From assembly GCA_966250325.1 (NCBI GenBank), contig CBINGY010000007.1:1-64000 (forward strand): a DNA stretch of 64,000 nt. Direction: 5' to 3'. The notes below the pieces were generated by a model. The model searched no databases and was not told where the DNA came from. It saw nothing but the letters and a program-made list of their open reading frames with translations. The DNA is from Jiulongibacter sp966250325 (lineage in GTDB: Bacteria > Bacteroidota > Bacteroidia > Cytophagales > Spirosomataceae). Shown piece by piece: positions 8,561 through 17,818 of the stretch. A program made the translations under genes and the position numbers. Positions within the stretch are counted from its first letter, which is position 1. Each line of letters begins with the position of its first letter.

Positions 8561-11500
8561 ATGCGTCTCATCATTATTCCTGTTGTCTTTCTTTTTTTAA
8601 TATCCTGCACAGGAGAGAACCCCCTTTTTGAGCGACTTTCTTCTGAAAAAACCGGCATAAACTTCAACAATACGATCGTAGAAACCGACGAGATGAACGT
8701 GCTGGTCTACGAATATTTTTACAATGGAGGAGGAGTAGCCGCAGCAGATTTTGACAACGACGGTCTCATTGACCTGTATTTTACGGCCAATATGGGCACA
8801 GATAAAGTCTATAAAAATCTGGGTGATCTTAAATTCGAGGATAAAATGGGGGAATCGGGAATTACCTGGAACAAAGAATGGAAAACCGGTGCCACCGTGG
8901 TAGACCTCAATGAAGATGGTCTGAAGGATATTTACGTTTCGGTATCGGGCAATGAGGAGTTCCCTGAATTGCGTAAAAACAAACTGTATATCAACAAAGG
9001 CAATTTCAGATTTGAGGAAAAAGCAGCCGAATACGGTTTGGATCAGGATGGATTTACCACACAAACTACCTTTTTTGACTATGACAAAGACGGAGATCTG
9101 GATGCCTACATCATGAATCATAACGTGAAGGATTTCAAACGGTTTGATGTGGAAGCCATTCATTTTATGAGAGACCCGTATGCCGGAGATAAATTACTGC
9201 GGAACGATGACGGCAAATTTACGGATGTAAGTGCCGCTGCCGGAATCAAGGGAAACCCGATCGGTTTCGGTCTTGGAGTAAATGCCGCTGATCTGAATGA
9301 TGACGGCTGGACAGACCTCTACATTTCAAACGATTATCTGGAAGGAGATTATCTATACATCAATAACGGGGATGGAACATTCACAGATCAGATTGCTGAT
9401 AGAGTAGATCATACCAGTTATTTCAGTATGGGAAATGACGTGGCAGATGTCAATAACGATGCTCTTCCCGACATCTTCACGGCAGATATGCTTCCAGAGG
9501 ATAACCGCAGACAGAAGTTGCTTTTCGGTCCGGATAATTACGAGGGGTATCTGAATATGCTTCAGAATGGATTCCATCCGGAGATCATGCGGAATATGCT
9601 TCACATCAATGAAGGAAACGGCCGATTTGCCGAGGTGGGGCAATTGGCCGGAATTTCTAATACCGACTGGAGCTGGTCACCACTTCTGGCAGATTTTGAC
9701 AATGATGGTCTGAAGGATCTCTTCATTACAAATGGCTATTTCAGAGATTACACAAACAATGATTTCGTAAAATTTTACGCACAGGAGAGGTCTGAAGGGA
9801 ATGATAATGTGCTGGAGATAATTAACAAAATGCCCACCTCAAGAACCGCCAATTATATCTTCAAAAACCTGGATGGCCTGCGGTTTGCCAACAGGCAGAA
9901 GGAATGGGGCATAGAAGAAAAAAATATTGGAAACGGAGCTATCTACGCCGATCTGGATAATGACGGTGATCTTGAAATCATCACAAATAACCTCAATGAT
10001 GAGGCAGGAATCTTTGAGAATCACTCTAACGAAATGCAGGGTGAGAGCAATTATCTCAAAGTGGAATTAAAAGGCAAAGACCAGGAAAGGCTGAATGTTA
10101 AATTAATTCTGACGGCCGCAGGTCAAAAACAATACCGGGAGTTTAGCCCCAATCATGGGTTTCAGAGCAGTTATGACGGGCCGGTGCACTTTGGGCTGGG
10201 GAAGGTATCAGAAGTTGAGAAACTGGAAATCATCTATCCGGATGGCACGTATCAGCTTATTTCCAGGCCTGCGGTAAACACGGTTTTGTCTGTTGCCAGA
10301 AAGTCTGCTGGAAGTATGGCTTCCCATGTGATAGAACCCCTTTTTACTCAAGTACAGATGCAGGAAATTATTCATGGACAACAGCCATTGAATGACTTTA
10401 ACCGACAGATTCTGCTTCCATGGATGTATTCGTATCAGGGACCCTGTATGGCTGTGGGCGATATCAATGGCGATGGTCTGGAAGACTTCTATCTGGGTGG
10501 TGGTAAGGCTCATCCCGGGCAGTTAATGCAGGCTTTGCCAAACGGTGGTTTTGTATCAACGAATACGGCTCTATTAAAACAATGGGAATTGTGCACCGAT
10601 GTGGATGCGGCATTTTTTGATGCCGATGGAGATGGCGACCAGGATTTGTATGTAGTAGGTGGTGGATATGAATACCTGCCGAATGACCTGCTCCTACAAA
10701 ACCGGCTCTATATCAATGACGGGAAAGGAAATTTCACCAAGAATGACACGGCCTTCCCTCCGCATTTATTCTCAGATAGTTGCGTGGAGATATTCGATAT
10801 GGATGGAGACGGAGATCAGGATGTTTTTGTGGGTGGATTTATACAGCCCGGAAATTATCCTGCGTATAATCCATCACGTTTGTATCAGAATAACGGGGGA
10901 GTATTTGAATATGTGGAGATTCCGGGGCTGGAGACTGCCGGACTCATAAGAGATGCGGTGGCCACCGATTATAACGGAGACGGAAAGATGGACCTGATTA
11001 TTGCAGGAGAGTGGACAAGCATTCAGGCTTACAGAAATACAGGAAGCAACTTTGAACGTGAGGCGTCTCTTTTTCCTGCTGAAATAGGGATGTGGCAGAG
11101 TATGACTGCCGTAGATTTTGACAAGGACGGAGACCAGGATCTCATCACCGGAAACCTTGGGCTTAACACCCAATTACGGGCCTCTGAAAAAGAACCACTT
11201 GAACTCTATACGGCAGATTACGATAATAATGGAAGAAAAGAAGCCATTCTTACCAGCTACATTCAGGGGAAAAGTCATCCGTTTTACAGTCGCGATGAAT
11301 TATTGGATCAGCTTTTTCCACTGAGAAAAGTCTATAATTCCTATGAGTCGTATTCTGCGGTTACTACAGCAGACCTCCTGAAGAATTTTGAAGGAGTAAA
11401 ACCAGAAGTACTTCAGGTAAACCAGCTTGAGACGGTTTACTGGAAAAATGAAGGGGGTAAATATGTGAAACAAACAATACCGGCTCAGATTCAGGCGGCA

Positions 11501-11794
11501 CCCGTTTATGCGATGCTCGCAACAGATGTGGATGGAGATGGAGATACGGATCTGATAGCTGCGGGAAACAACCGGAAAACCCGGGTACGCATCGGAAATA
11601 TCTCTGCCAATCATGGCCATATTTATATCAATGACGGGAAAGGCAATTTCAGTTATTTACCGCAATATAGGAGTGGGCTGAATGTGACGGGAGAGGTGAG
11701 GTCAATGAAAATTGTCAATAACAGCTTATTGATAGGTAGATCTTTAGACAGAATGGTAGGTTATGAGAAGTCAAGAGCTGCTCCAACTATGTAA
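8561..11794 (+). CDS. Large lipoprotein with two VCBS/FG-GAP propellers around an ASPIC/UnbV domain
   Basis: 1077 residues. Lipobox LFLISCTG at residues 12-19 predicts a surface lipoprotein. Seven calcium-loop motifs precede residue ~490 (DFDNDGLID, DLNEDGLKD, DYDKDGDLD, DLNDDGWTD, DVNNDALPD, DFDNDGLKD, DLDNDGDLE). A segment HFGLGKVSEVEKLEIIYPDG fits the ASPIC/UnbV (CRTAC1-like) domain. Seven more motifs follow (DINGDGLED, DADGDGDQD, DMDGDGDQD, DYNGDGKMD, DFDKDGDQD, DYDNNGRKE, DVDGDGDTD). The 7 + 7 count suggests two seven-bladed propellers. Family members in Bacteroidota often sit near SusCD or glycan genes; none is adjacent here. Role unproven, likely ligand binding at the surface. Confidence 0.9.
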   Translation: MRLIIIPVVFLFLISCTGENPLFERLSSEKTGINFNNTIVETDEMNVLVYEYFYNGGGVAAADFDNDGLIDLYFTANMGTDKVYKNLGDLKFEDKMGESGITWNKEWKTGATVVDLNEDGLKDIYVSVSGNEEFPELRKNKLYINKGNFRFEEKAAEYGLDQDGFTTQTTFFDYDKDGDLDAYIMNHNVKDFKRFDVEAIHFMRDPYAGDKLLRNDDGKFTDVSAAAGIKGNPIGFGLGVNAADLNDDGWTDLYISNDYLEGDYLYINNGDGTFTDQIADRVDHTSYFSMGNDVADVNNDALPDIFTADMLPEDNRRQKLLFGPDNYEGYLNMLQNGFHPEIMRNMLHINEGNGRFAEVGQLAGISNTDWSWSPLLADFDNDGLKDLFITNGYFRDYTNNDFVKFYAQERSEGNDNVLEIINKMPTSRTANYIFKNLDGLRFANRQKEWGIEEKNIGNGAIYADLDNDGDLEIITNNLNDEAGIFENHSNEMQGESNYLKVELKGKDQERLNVKLILTAAGQKQYREFSPNHGFQSSYDGPVHFGLGKVSEVEKLEIIYPDGTYQLISRPAVNTVLSVARKSAGSMASHVIEPLFTQVQMQEIIHGQQPLNDFNRQILLPWMYSYQGPCMAVGDINGDGLEDFYLGGGKAHPGQLMQALPNGGFVSTNTALLKQWELCTDVDAAFFDADGDGDQDLYVVGGGYEYLPNDLLLQNRLYINDGKGNFTKNDTAFPPHLFSDSCVEIFDMDGDGDQDVFVGGFIQPGNYPAYNPSRLYQNNGGVFEYVEIPGLETAGLIRDAVATDYNGDGKMDLIIAGEWTSIQAYRNTGSNFEREASLFPAEIGMWQSMTAVDFDKDGDQDLITGNLGLNTQLRASEKEPLELYTADYDNNGRKEAILTSYIQGKSHPFYSRDELLDQLFPLRKVYNSYESYSAVTTADLLKNFEGVKPEVLQVNQLETVYWKNEGGKYVKQTIPAQIQAAPVYAMLATDVDGDGDTDLIAAGNNRKTRVRIGNISANHGHIYINDGKGNFSYLPQYRSGLNVTGEVRSMKIVNNSLLIGRSLDRMVGYEKSRAAPTM

Positions 11795-11812
11795 CCTACG
11801 CTGTCTACAGGT

Positions 11813-13321
11813 TTATTTAAATTCAATACCCTTCATCATCCCTTGCCAATCAAAAATATCGAGGGAACCACTGTCTCCGGCTAATTTGATAAGATAGCTG
11901 TCTGAGCCTTTATGAATAGTAAATTCAATGCTGCGGTTACCGAATAGGTTCATATCTGAATATTCGATTTCTTCCCCATTAATTTCCAGCGTATTGGTTT
12001 GAGCTTCTACTTCAGAATCTGGTTTAAAATCACTTATTGCACTCTCCAGAAAGCCTTCATAATCAATACGCTTCAGTACCTCACTGAAATAGGTTTTTTC
12101 TCCTTTAGCCGGGTTGGCTATCGCCGGGCCAGAATCCTGTTCTTCCCCTATTATTTCCATATCTTCAGTGGGATCAATAAGAGATGAGATATCAGCATAC
12201 TGAACGGAATCAACACTATTTTCTGGTTCAGTGGCAGCTTCCGAATGGATTATTTGCAGTGAAAATAAGCCTTTGGGAGTAAATATCTGTCCATCCTTTG
12301 CCTGGTCTGCTGCGGCAAATAGGGTGTCGTTTTCGGCTTCCAGGTAGATATTGGTGGCAGAAGCGGGTATTTTCAAACTCAATTTAGAATTCTCAAAGGT
12401 ATACCAGCTTTCAGCTCGCTGAAACGGAGTTACCACATCCACCTCCCGTATCTGAAATCCGGCCGATTTATACTGATTCAGTAATCCGTTTTCACCTACC
12501 AGGTGACCGGTGCCTACGGCAACAAACACCGGGCCTGCGTTCATTGCATTCACTGTTCTTTCAAACATGATGTCGTTTCGCTTCACAATTATGCGGTCAT
12601 ACGCCCTACTACTCATGGAGGCTTTAAGCATGGTGTCGATCTCTGAAATGGCAAACCTGTGATAGGTTTCCATGACGTTTTTCTGACCATTCAGATAGTT
12701 CATCATCGGCTTTTCGAAATCACCCTTTTTGAGATACCAGATGATTTTGTCGGCTGTCTTTTTGGAGAAAAAATCATTTGAAAATCGTACACCGCCCATA
12801 ATGGCCCCTATTTGCTCGTCAACCGCCTCAATTCCGATTACTTCCTTTCCCCGGGCATGAGCATACTGTGTCAGGTATTGATCCATCATCATACTGCGGC
12901 TACCTTTCTGTTCCAGAAAGAGGGGAATGGCTCTGGAAACTGCAGGAATGAGATCGTTATTGATACGAGCCGCCATTTTTTTAGGTGGAATCTTCTTTTG
13001 GATGCCGGGGAAAAGCTCATCCTGAAAGAAAGATTTAATACGACTGGAATCCAACGCAGGCAGAAACTTCATGGCCTGTGATTGCAAAGCTTCTTTGGAT
13101 AAGTCATCCTTTTCCAGATCAATTTCAAAAAACACCTTTTCACTGGCATCCATACAGATGTACAGGCTGTCGTTAAAATTAAAGACCTTGTCATTGGTCA
13201 TGTGAATGGTACCAAACAGATAGCTTTTATGAGAATCTCCGGGCTTACTCAGCTCGAATAGAGTTGAATTTTGAGCAAAAAGGGATTGACTCAGAAAAAA
13301 AAGAATGAGAAACCGTTTCAT
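11813..13321 (-). CDS. TraB/GumN family secreted protein
   Basis: 502 residues with signal peptide (KRFLILFFLSQSLFAQ). The N-terminal ~290 residues match the TraB/GumN fold: SYLFGTIHMTND near the start, the central helical region with KEVIGIEAVDEQ, and FVAVGTGHLVGENGLL near residue 270. Related Tiki/TraB proteins are thought to be metalloproteases with conserved GxxH motifs, and both GTIHM and GTGHL are present. The C-terminal ~200 residues are an unrecognised extension rich in acidic residues. Convergent with the UnbV gene (18-bp gap). No specific substrate can be inferred. Confidence 0.8.
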   Translation of the reverse strand: MKRFLILFFLSQSLFAQNSTLFELSKPGDSHKSYLFGTIHMTNDKVFNFNDSLYICMDASEKVFFEIDLEKDDLSKEALQSQAMKFLPALDSSRIKSFFQDELFPGIQKKIPPKKMAARINNDLIPAVSRAIPLFLEQKGSRSMMMDQYLTQYAHARGKEVIGIEAVDEQIGAIMGGVRFSNDFFSKKTADKIIWYLKKGDFEKPMMNYLNGQKNVMETYHRFAISEIDTMLKASMSSRAYDRIIVKRNDIMFERTVNAMNAGPVFVAVGTGHLVGENGLLNQYKSAGFQIREVDVVTPFQRAESWYTFENSKLSLKIPASATNIYLEAENDTLFAAADQAKDGQIFTPKGLFSLQIIHSEAATEPENSVDSVQYADISSLIDPTEDMEIIGEEQDSGPAIANPAKGEKTYFSEVLKRIDYEGFLESAISDFKPDSEVEAQTNTLEINGEEIEYSDMNLFGNRSIEFTIHKGSDSYLIKLAGDSGSLDIFDWQGMMKGIEFK

Positions 13322-13392
13322 GAGGATCTGTAATTTGAGCTTTTGGTAAATGTAAGGCTATTTGAATTTATTCCGGGTTTTGGATGAGTTTT

Positions 13393-14241
13393 CTATTTAT
13401 TGAAGGCTAATTTCCGGGTAAATTGTCCCGGGTTTTCTCCGGTAATCCGCTTAAAAACGCGTGTGAAGTAAGAAACACTTTCAAACCCGCAGGAGAAACA
13501 GGCTTCTGAAACGCTATGTTCGCTTTCAAGAAGAAGTTTTGCCTGGCTCACGCGATAGCGATTTACAAAGTCGGTAAACGTGGAGCCGGTTCGCTTTTTG
13601 AAGTACCGGCAGAAACCCTCCCGCGAAAAATGGTGGGCCTCTGCTATTTCTTCCAGAGAAATTTTCTCGTGGAAATGAGAATCAATGAAGGCATATATGG
13701 AGCGGATTCTGCTCTCATCGGCTTCATTGATTAAAAATGTAAAGGGCTGCCGGTGCAGTAATTCTGTTTCGGTAAATTGACTCAGCTCATTCAGGATTCT
13801 GAGGATTTCGATATATCGGTCAAAGGAGCTCAGGTTTTCCAGATTGAAGAGGCGTTCGCCTATTTCGTTTGTTCTTTCGCCTCCAAAGGCAAGTCCATTA
13901 CGGGCAAGTGAAAAGAGCGAATGAAGATGTCTGAGTTCCGATGTTTTCAGGAGTTTTTCGTAAACAAAGTCTTTATCCAGATGCAAAACCACTTTGCGGT
14001 AGTCAGTTTTGATTCCATGATCAAAATTGAGGTGAGGGATATTGGAGCCTATGAGCACCAGATCTGAACCTGAAAAATAGGAAATGTGATCTCCTACATG
14101 CCGCTTTCCCCGATCGGCCTGAATATATACGAGCTCCAGTTCAGGATGAAAATGCCAGTAAAATAAATCACTGAGCCGTGGATTAAACATCAGACTGAAT
14201 GATTCATCCGAATCTTTGATCTGCTCCAGTACAATTTTCAT
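13393..14241 (-). CDS. AraC family transcriptional regulator (cupin + HTH)
   Basis: 282 residues. The N-terminal half is a cupin-type sensor (FYWHFHPELELVYI; GSNIPHLNF). The C-terminal ~100 residues carry two AraC helix-turn-helix units (ISLEEIAEAHHFSREGFCRYFKKRTGSTFTD and VSEACFSCGFESVSYFTRVFKRITGENPGQF). Divergent from the PhyH dioxygenase gene across 131 bp, so that gene is the likely target. Ligand unknown. Confidence 0.92.
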   Translation of the reverse strand: MKIVLEQIKDSDESFSLMFNPRLSDLFYWHFHPELELVYIQADRGKRHVGDHISYFSGSDLVLIGSNIPHLNFDHGIKTDYRKVVLHLDKDFVYEKLLKTSELRHLHSLFSLARNGLAFGGERTNEIGERLFNLENLSSFDRYIEILRILNELSQFTETELLHRQPFTFLINEADESRIRSIYAFIDSHFHEKISLEEIAEAHHFSREGFCRYFKKRTGSTFTDFVNRYRVSQAKLLLESEHSVSEACFSCGFESVSYFTRVFKRITGENPGQFTRKLAFNK

Positions 14242-14337
14242 TACAATTAATTCTAATTGAATTTGAGAATATACTATTGGTCAATATAGTTCAAAAAATG
14301 TAAACTTTTCTTCAAATACATAGAAGTTTCCTTATCT

Positions 14338-14345
14338 TAAATTTG
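14338..14345 (+). promoter_or_regulatory. -7 promoter element for the PhyH dioxygenase gene
   Basis: TAAATTTG is a perfect TAnnTTTG match 28 bp upstream of the ATG at 14373. No TTG lies at the expected -33 distance, which would fit a promoter that depends on an activator such as the divergent AraC protein (inference). Confidence 0.35.
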
Positions 14346-14372
14346 TCCTATAAAATATCACATAGTTTAAAT

Positions 14373-15356
14373 ATGGAAAACAAAACCATGGCCACAATGG
14401 TACCCACCATGGCTGTCAACGAACATACAGATATACCTGGTAACCCATCTACCGCCAAGAGCAGTACGCAGAAACTGAGAACTGAAGCAAACGCAGATAC
14501 TTTACGTGTACTCTCTGAAGATCAATGGAATTTCTGGCTCGAGAATGGATATGTGGTGGTGAAAAATGCAGTACCCAGAGAGCAGGCCCTGCAGACTGCA
14601 GCTTTTCTGTGGGAATTTGAAGATAAGGATCCGATGGACAAAAATACCTGGTACACCCCGCCGAGAGCTGAAATGCAGATGAAAGAACTTGCCGGAACCG
14701 GCATGGTGGAGGTTTATAATCATCAGCATTTATGGAATAACCGGCAAATGCAGAAAGTCTATGAGGCGTTTGTAGATATCTGGGGTACCGAAAAACTCTG
14801 GGTGACCATTGACAGGGCCAACCTGAATTTCCCGATGCGGCCGGGCCATGAGTATAAGGCGTTTATTCACTGGGATTATGATCCGGAAACCAAGCCTCAG
14901 CAGGTGCAAGGGGTCCTGGCTTTGGCTGATCAGACCGATGAGAACATGGGCGGATTTCAGTGTATTCCCTGGCTTTTCAGGAATTATGACACCTGGAAAC
15001 TCACCCAGCCGGAAGACCGGAATCCTTTTCAGCCTGATACCACCGGATTGGAAAATGAGATCGTGAAAGTGCCTTTGGAAGCCGGAGACCTCCTCATTTT
15101 CAATAGCTCAGAACCGCACGGCATACGGGCCAATCGCTCAGAGGACAAGGTTCGAATTGCTCAGTACATCTCCATGATGCCCGCTCAGGAAGAAAATGAG
15201 TCATTAAGAGAATGGCGAATCAATTCCTGGAAAAACCGGATAGCACCTGAAGGCTATGCGTTTCCCGGAGACCCGCGAAACTGGGAGCAAACAAAATACG
15301 GAACGGCTGAGTTGACAGAGCTGGGGGAGAAATTGTTGGGTTTGAGGAGGTGGTGA
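14373..15356 (+). CDS. Phytanoyl-CoA dioxygenase (PhyH) family protein
   Basis: 327 residues from the ATG at 14373 (MENKTMATM); an in-frame TTG at 14343 is weaker. Non-haem Fe(II)/2-oxoglutarate oxygenase: facial triad visible as HxD in FIHWDYDPETKP and the distal His in SSEPHGIRANRS, whose following Arg pair would bind 2-oxoglutarate. These enzymes hydroxylate small molecules; members beside AraC regulators in Bacteroidota often act on unknown catabolic substrates. The first ~40 residues are Thr/Ser-rich and probably disordered. The next gene is convergent. Confidence 0.88.
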   Translation: MENKTMATMVPTMAVNEHTDIPGNPSTAKSSTQKLRTEANADTLRVLSEDQWNFWLENGYVVVKNAVPREQALQTAAFLWEFEDKDPMDKNTWYTPPRAEMQMKELAGTGMVEVYNHQHLWNNRQMQKVYEAFVDIWGTEKLWVTIDRANLNFPMRPGHEYKAFIHWDYDPETKPQQVQGVLALADQTDENMGGFQCIPWLFRNYDTWKLTQPEDRNPFQPDTTGLENEIVKVPLEAGDLLIFNSSEPHGIRANRSEDKVRIAQYISMMPAQEENESLREWRINSWKNRIAPEGYAFPGDPRNWEQTKYGTAELTELGEKLLGLRRW

Positions 15357-15399
15357 CATTGGGTTTTTTCATGCCGAAAGAGCATAATCGACTCAAAAA

Positions 15400-15439
15400 G
15401 GCTCAATATGTGAGCCGAATAGCTCACATATTCGGCTCA
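15400..15439. repeat. Nested alternative hairpins between convergent genes
   Basis: Three stems use overlapping bases: GGCTCA/TGAGCC (15400-15405 with 15411-15416), AATATGTGAGC/GCTCACATATT (15405-15415 with 15422-15432, 11 bp perfect) and TGAGCCGAAT/ATTCGGCTCA (15411-15420 with 15430-15439, 10 bp perfect). They cannot all form together. A T6 run follows at 15452-15457. Probably a bidirectional terminator or REP-like element between the PhyH and GlxA-type genes. Confidence 0.7.
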
Positions 15440-15493
15440 TTAACTTCCATATTTTTTAAGATTGTGGATAACAGGTGAGTGAGCCTGTCGAAC

Positions 15494-16462
15494 TCAACCC
15501 ACCTTCGCATACTTATTCCTGTACTCCACCGGCGTTAGTCCGGTTACTTTTTTAAAGACTTCACGGAAAGCCTTATTGTCTGAATAACCTACTTCATACA
15601 TCACTTCGTTTACGTTTTTACGGCTGGCTTCAAACTGGCGTTTGGCAGCTTCTATACGTACGCGTTGAAGGTACTCCACGACGGTGTTATTTGTAGCGTT
15701 TTTGAAACGGCGTTCAAAAGTACGGCGGTTTACTGCGATATAATCTGCCAGTTCATCCACGGTAATTTTTTCACTGAATTTGGATTCAATCAGCTCCTGA
15801 GCTTTCAAAATATCGGGATCTTTGTGATTTTTCTGGGCATTGAAAATGGTGAAATATCCCTGGTCAAACCGATCAATATCGATGGCAAAGAATTTGGCTG
15901 CCATAATAGCCGTATTGCGGTCAGTATATTTTTCCAGCAGATACAGCAGCAGATTCCAGATGGAATTGGCTCCGCCGCTGCTGTAAACTCCTTCTTCGTC
16001 AGATATAATGGTGCCGTCCACTACTTCTACTTGGGGGTATAGTGTTCGAAGTAAATCGTAATACGCCCAGTGTGTGGAGCACTTTTTTCCGTTGGCCAGA
16101 CCCGTATCTGCCAGTAAAAAAACCCCGATACACAGCGAGGCAATCTCTGAGCCGTTTCTGTACATGGATTTGATCCAGTCCATAGCCGGTTTGTTTTTTT
16201 CAAGGGCCACAGATATGTCTCCATATAGGGCAGGTAAAATCACCAGATCGGTCTTTTTGACCTGATCAAGGGTCTTGTGCGTTTTGATTTCATACTCTCC
16301 ATCCTGAGCAGCTACAGAATTTGACAGACCTACAAACTCTACCTGGAAAACAGGTTCTTTTCCCTGCCACTGCAAAAACTGATTGGCAGAAGTAAATAAA
16401 CGATAAGGAGGAGAAATGGCCTCAATGACCGCCTGCTCGGGCACGAAAACGGAGATATGCAT
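15494..16462 (-). CDS. GlxA-type transcriptional regulator (DJ-1/PfpI + AraC HTH)
   Basis: 322 residues from the ATG at 16462 (MHISVFVPEQAV); the open frame extends further upstream but that part overlaps a hairpin repeat and lacks family similarity. N-terminal DJ-1/PfpI domain with DLVILPALYGD and SLCIGVFLLADTG (position of the nucleophilic Cys in the fold) and SSGGANSIWNLLLYLLE. C-terminal AraC helix-turn-helix (ITVDELADYIAVNRRTFERRF; VNEVMYEVGYSDNKAFREVF). Such regulators respond to amino-group or aldehyde stress. Divergent from the SRPBCC/VOC/DoxX run, which it may control. Confidence 0.9.
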   Translation of the reverse strand: MHISVFVPEQAVIEAISPPYRLFTSANQFLQWQGKEPVFQVEFVGLSNSVAAQDGEYEIKTHKTLDQVKKTDLVILPALYGDISVALEKNKPAMDWIKSMYRNGSEIASLCIGVFLLADTGLANGKKCSTHWAYYDLLRTLYPQVEVVDGTIISDEEGVYSSGGANSIWNLLLYLLEKYTDRNTAIMAAKFFAIDIDRFDQGYFTIFNAQKNHKDPDILKAQELIESKFSEKITVDELADYIAVNRRTFERRFKNATNNTVVEYLQRVRIEAAKRQFEASRKNVNEVMYEVGYSDNKAFREVFKKVTGLTPVEYRNKYAKVG

Positions 16463-16498
16463 AGTTTTATGTTTAAATGAGCCAAATAACCACGATTT

Positions 16499-16556
16499 CA
16501 CCTGCCTGTTTACAGGAGAGGTGAAGAGAACAAGCCCTTCTCCTTCGGGGAGAGGG
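16499..16556. repeat. Pair of hairpins of the ccctctcc...ggagaggg type upstream of glxA-like gene
   Basis: CACCT-g-CCTGT / ACAGG-ag-AGGTG (16499-16523) followed by CCCT-t-CTCC around a TTCGG loop with GGAG-AGGG (16535-16556). The second unit resembles a short GC-rich palindromic element that I recall as recurring between genes of many Bacteroidota. It lies just upstream of the regulator start at 16462. Confidence 0.55.
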
Positions 16557-16626
16557 GGTGGAGTTGACACACAAAGCTACGAAACTCCCCTGTCGTAAAC
16601 CACCCATTATGTAGTCGGAATTACAC

Positions 16627-16658
16627 TTGGCAATTTTGAGTAAATCTGCTCAAATTTG
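16627..16658 (+). promoter_or_regulatory. Probable promoter and inverted repeat before the SRPBCC gene
   Basis: TTG at 16627-16629, 21-nt spacer, CAAATTTG at 16651-16658 (one mismatch to TAnnTTTG). An inverted repeat TTTGAG-N8-CTCAAA lies in the spacer and may be an operator. Confidence 0.4.
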
Positions 16659-16680
16659 TTCTATCAAACATGATTAAACT

Positions 16681-17094
16681 ATGGCAGGTACAAAAATCAC
16701 AATCGATTCATTAATAAACGCTCCGGTAGACAAGGTATGGAATTACTGGACCGCCCCCGAGCACATTGTCAACTGGAATTTTGCCAGTGATGACTGGTGC
16801 TGTCCCTGGGCAAAAAATGACCTGAAACCCGGTGGAACATATGCAGCCCGCATGGAAGCAAAAGACGGCAGCTTTGGCTTTGAGTTTGAAGCTATTTATG
16901 ATGAAGTAAAGGAAAATCAAAAAATAGCCTATACCATGGCAGATGGTCGGGTAGCCGTAACAGATTTTGAGGATCACGGCGGACAGACGAAGGTTACTAC
17001 GAGATTCGACGCGGAAGATCAGAATCCGGAAGACATGCAGCAGCAGGGCTGGCAGGCTATTCTGAATAATTTTAAGAAGTATGTAGAGAGTTAA
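16681..17094 (+). CDS. SRPBCC (AHSA1-like) family protein
   Basis: 137 residues, the normal size of a single START/Bet v1-like domain. Typical opening IDSLINAPVDKVWNYWTAPEHIVNWN, and WQAILNNFKKYVES at the end. These proteins bind hydrophobic ligands; AHSA1-type members in this setting are usually of unknown role. First gene of a same-strand run with VOC, DoxX and GyrI-like genes. The stop codon is followed immediately by an octamer-phased DNA repeat. Confidence 0.9.
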   Translation: MAGTKITIDSLINAPVDKVWNYWTAPEHIVNWNFASDDWCCPWAKNDLKPGGTYAARMEAKDGSFGFEFEAIYDEVKENQKIAYTMADGRVAVTDFEDHGGQTKVTTRFDAEDQNPEDMQQQGWQAILNNFKKYVES

Positions 17095-17095
17095 G

Positions 17096-17183
17096 ATTTG
17101 GGAAATCGCAGAACTGGATATCTAGGCAATTGGATAATTTGACAACTGGAAAATCTGAGATTTGGAAAGTCTGACAATGCAAA
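17096..17183 (+). repeat. Eleven-unit degenerate octamer tandem repeat
   Basis: From the base after the SRPBCC stop codon the DNA reads in strict 8-bp phase: atttggga, aatcgcag, aactggat, atctaggc, aattggat, aatttgac, aactggaa, aatctgag, atttggaa, agtctgac, aatgcaaa. The consensus is close to AAtTtGAn. On the right (about 17215-17275) similar words appear on the opposite strand (reverse complement attggaga, aattgg, aaattagg), so the 202-bp gap may fold as a long imperfect hairpin. No gene is present in the gap. Confidence 0.75.
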
Positions 17184-17296
17184 CAAAACAGACCAATCTC
17201 TCTCTCCGGATCTTCTTCCAGAAACCAGAAATTCTCCAATGAACTGGTTTTCCAATTCCTAATTTCCCGCTCAACCAATAACCAATCAACCCCAAA

Positions 17297-17734
17297 ATGG
17301 CATCAGTAAGCATTTATCTCAATTTCTCTGATAATACAGAGGAAGCATTTAACTTCTACAGAGAAGTATTCAAAACAGAATTTGTGGGGCCTGTCAGCCG
17401 GTTTGGCGATATGCCGCCTCAGGAAGGCATGCCAGAGCTCACCGAAGCACAGAAAAAAGGCGTAATGCACGTGGAATTACCCATCACCGGCGGCTTCAAA
17501 CTCATGGGTACCGATGCCCCGGAATATATGGGCTTCACGGTGAACAAAGGCAATAATGTGCATATTAATCTGCTACTTGATACCCGGGCAGAGACCAGAG
17601 AGTTATTCGCTGCACTTTCTTCCGAAGGAACAGTAACCATGGAGCTTCAGGACATGTTCTGGGGGGATTATTTTGGCAGCTGCACCGACAAGTTTGGTGT
17701 AAATTGGATGCTCAATTGTTCGGAAAAATCATAA
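17297..17734 (+). CDS. VOC (PhnB-like) family protein
   Basis: 145 residues. Opens VSIYLNFSDNTEEAFNFYREVF and ends DMFWGDYFGSCTDKFGVNWMLN, the signature of PhnB/3-demethylubiquinone-methyltransferase-like vicinal-oxygen-chelate proteins. The classical metal ligands of glyoxalase are not clearly conserved, as usual in this subgroup. Enzymatic activity is uncertain. One of three VOC genes in this cluster. Confidence 0.9.
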   Translation: MASVSIYLNFSDNTEEAFNFYREVFKTEFVGPVSRFGDMPPQEGMPELTEAQKKGVMHVELPITGGFKLMGTDAPEYMGFTVNKGNNVHINLLLDTRAETRELFAALSSEGTVTMELQDMFWGDYFGSCTDKFGVNWMLNCSEKS

Positions 17735-17818
17735 CGTATAAGGATCAAAGTGTCAAGATTTTTTGGCTGAATTAACTTTCTATTCAATCACTTATTCCCT
17801 AATCAAACCAATAAGCAG

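Noticed and set aside
8597..9163. 188-codon frame opposite the UnbV protein gene
   Set aside because: Antisense shadow of a long conserved gene with calcium-loop codons.
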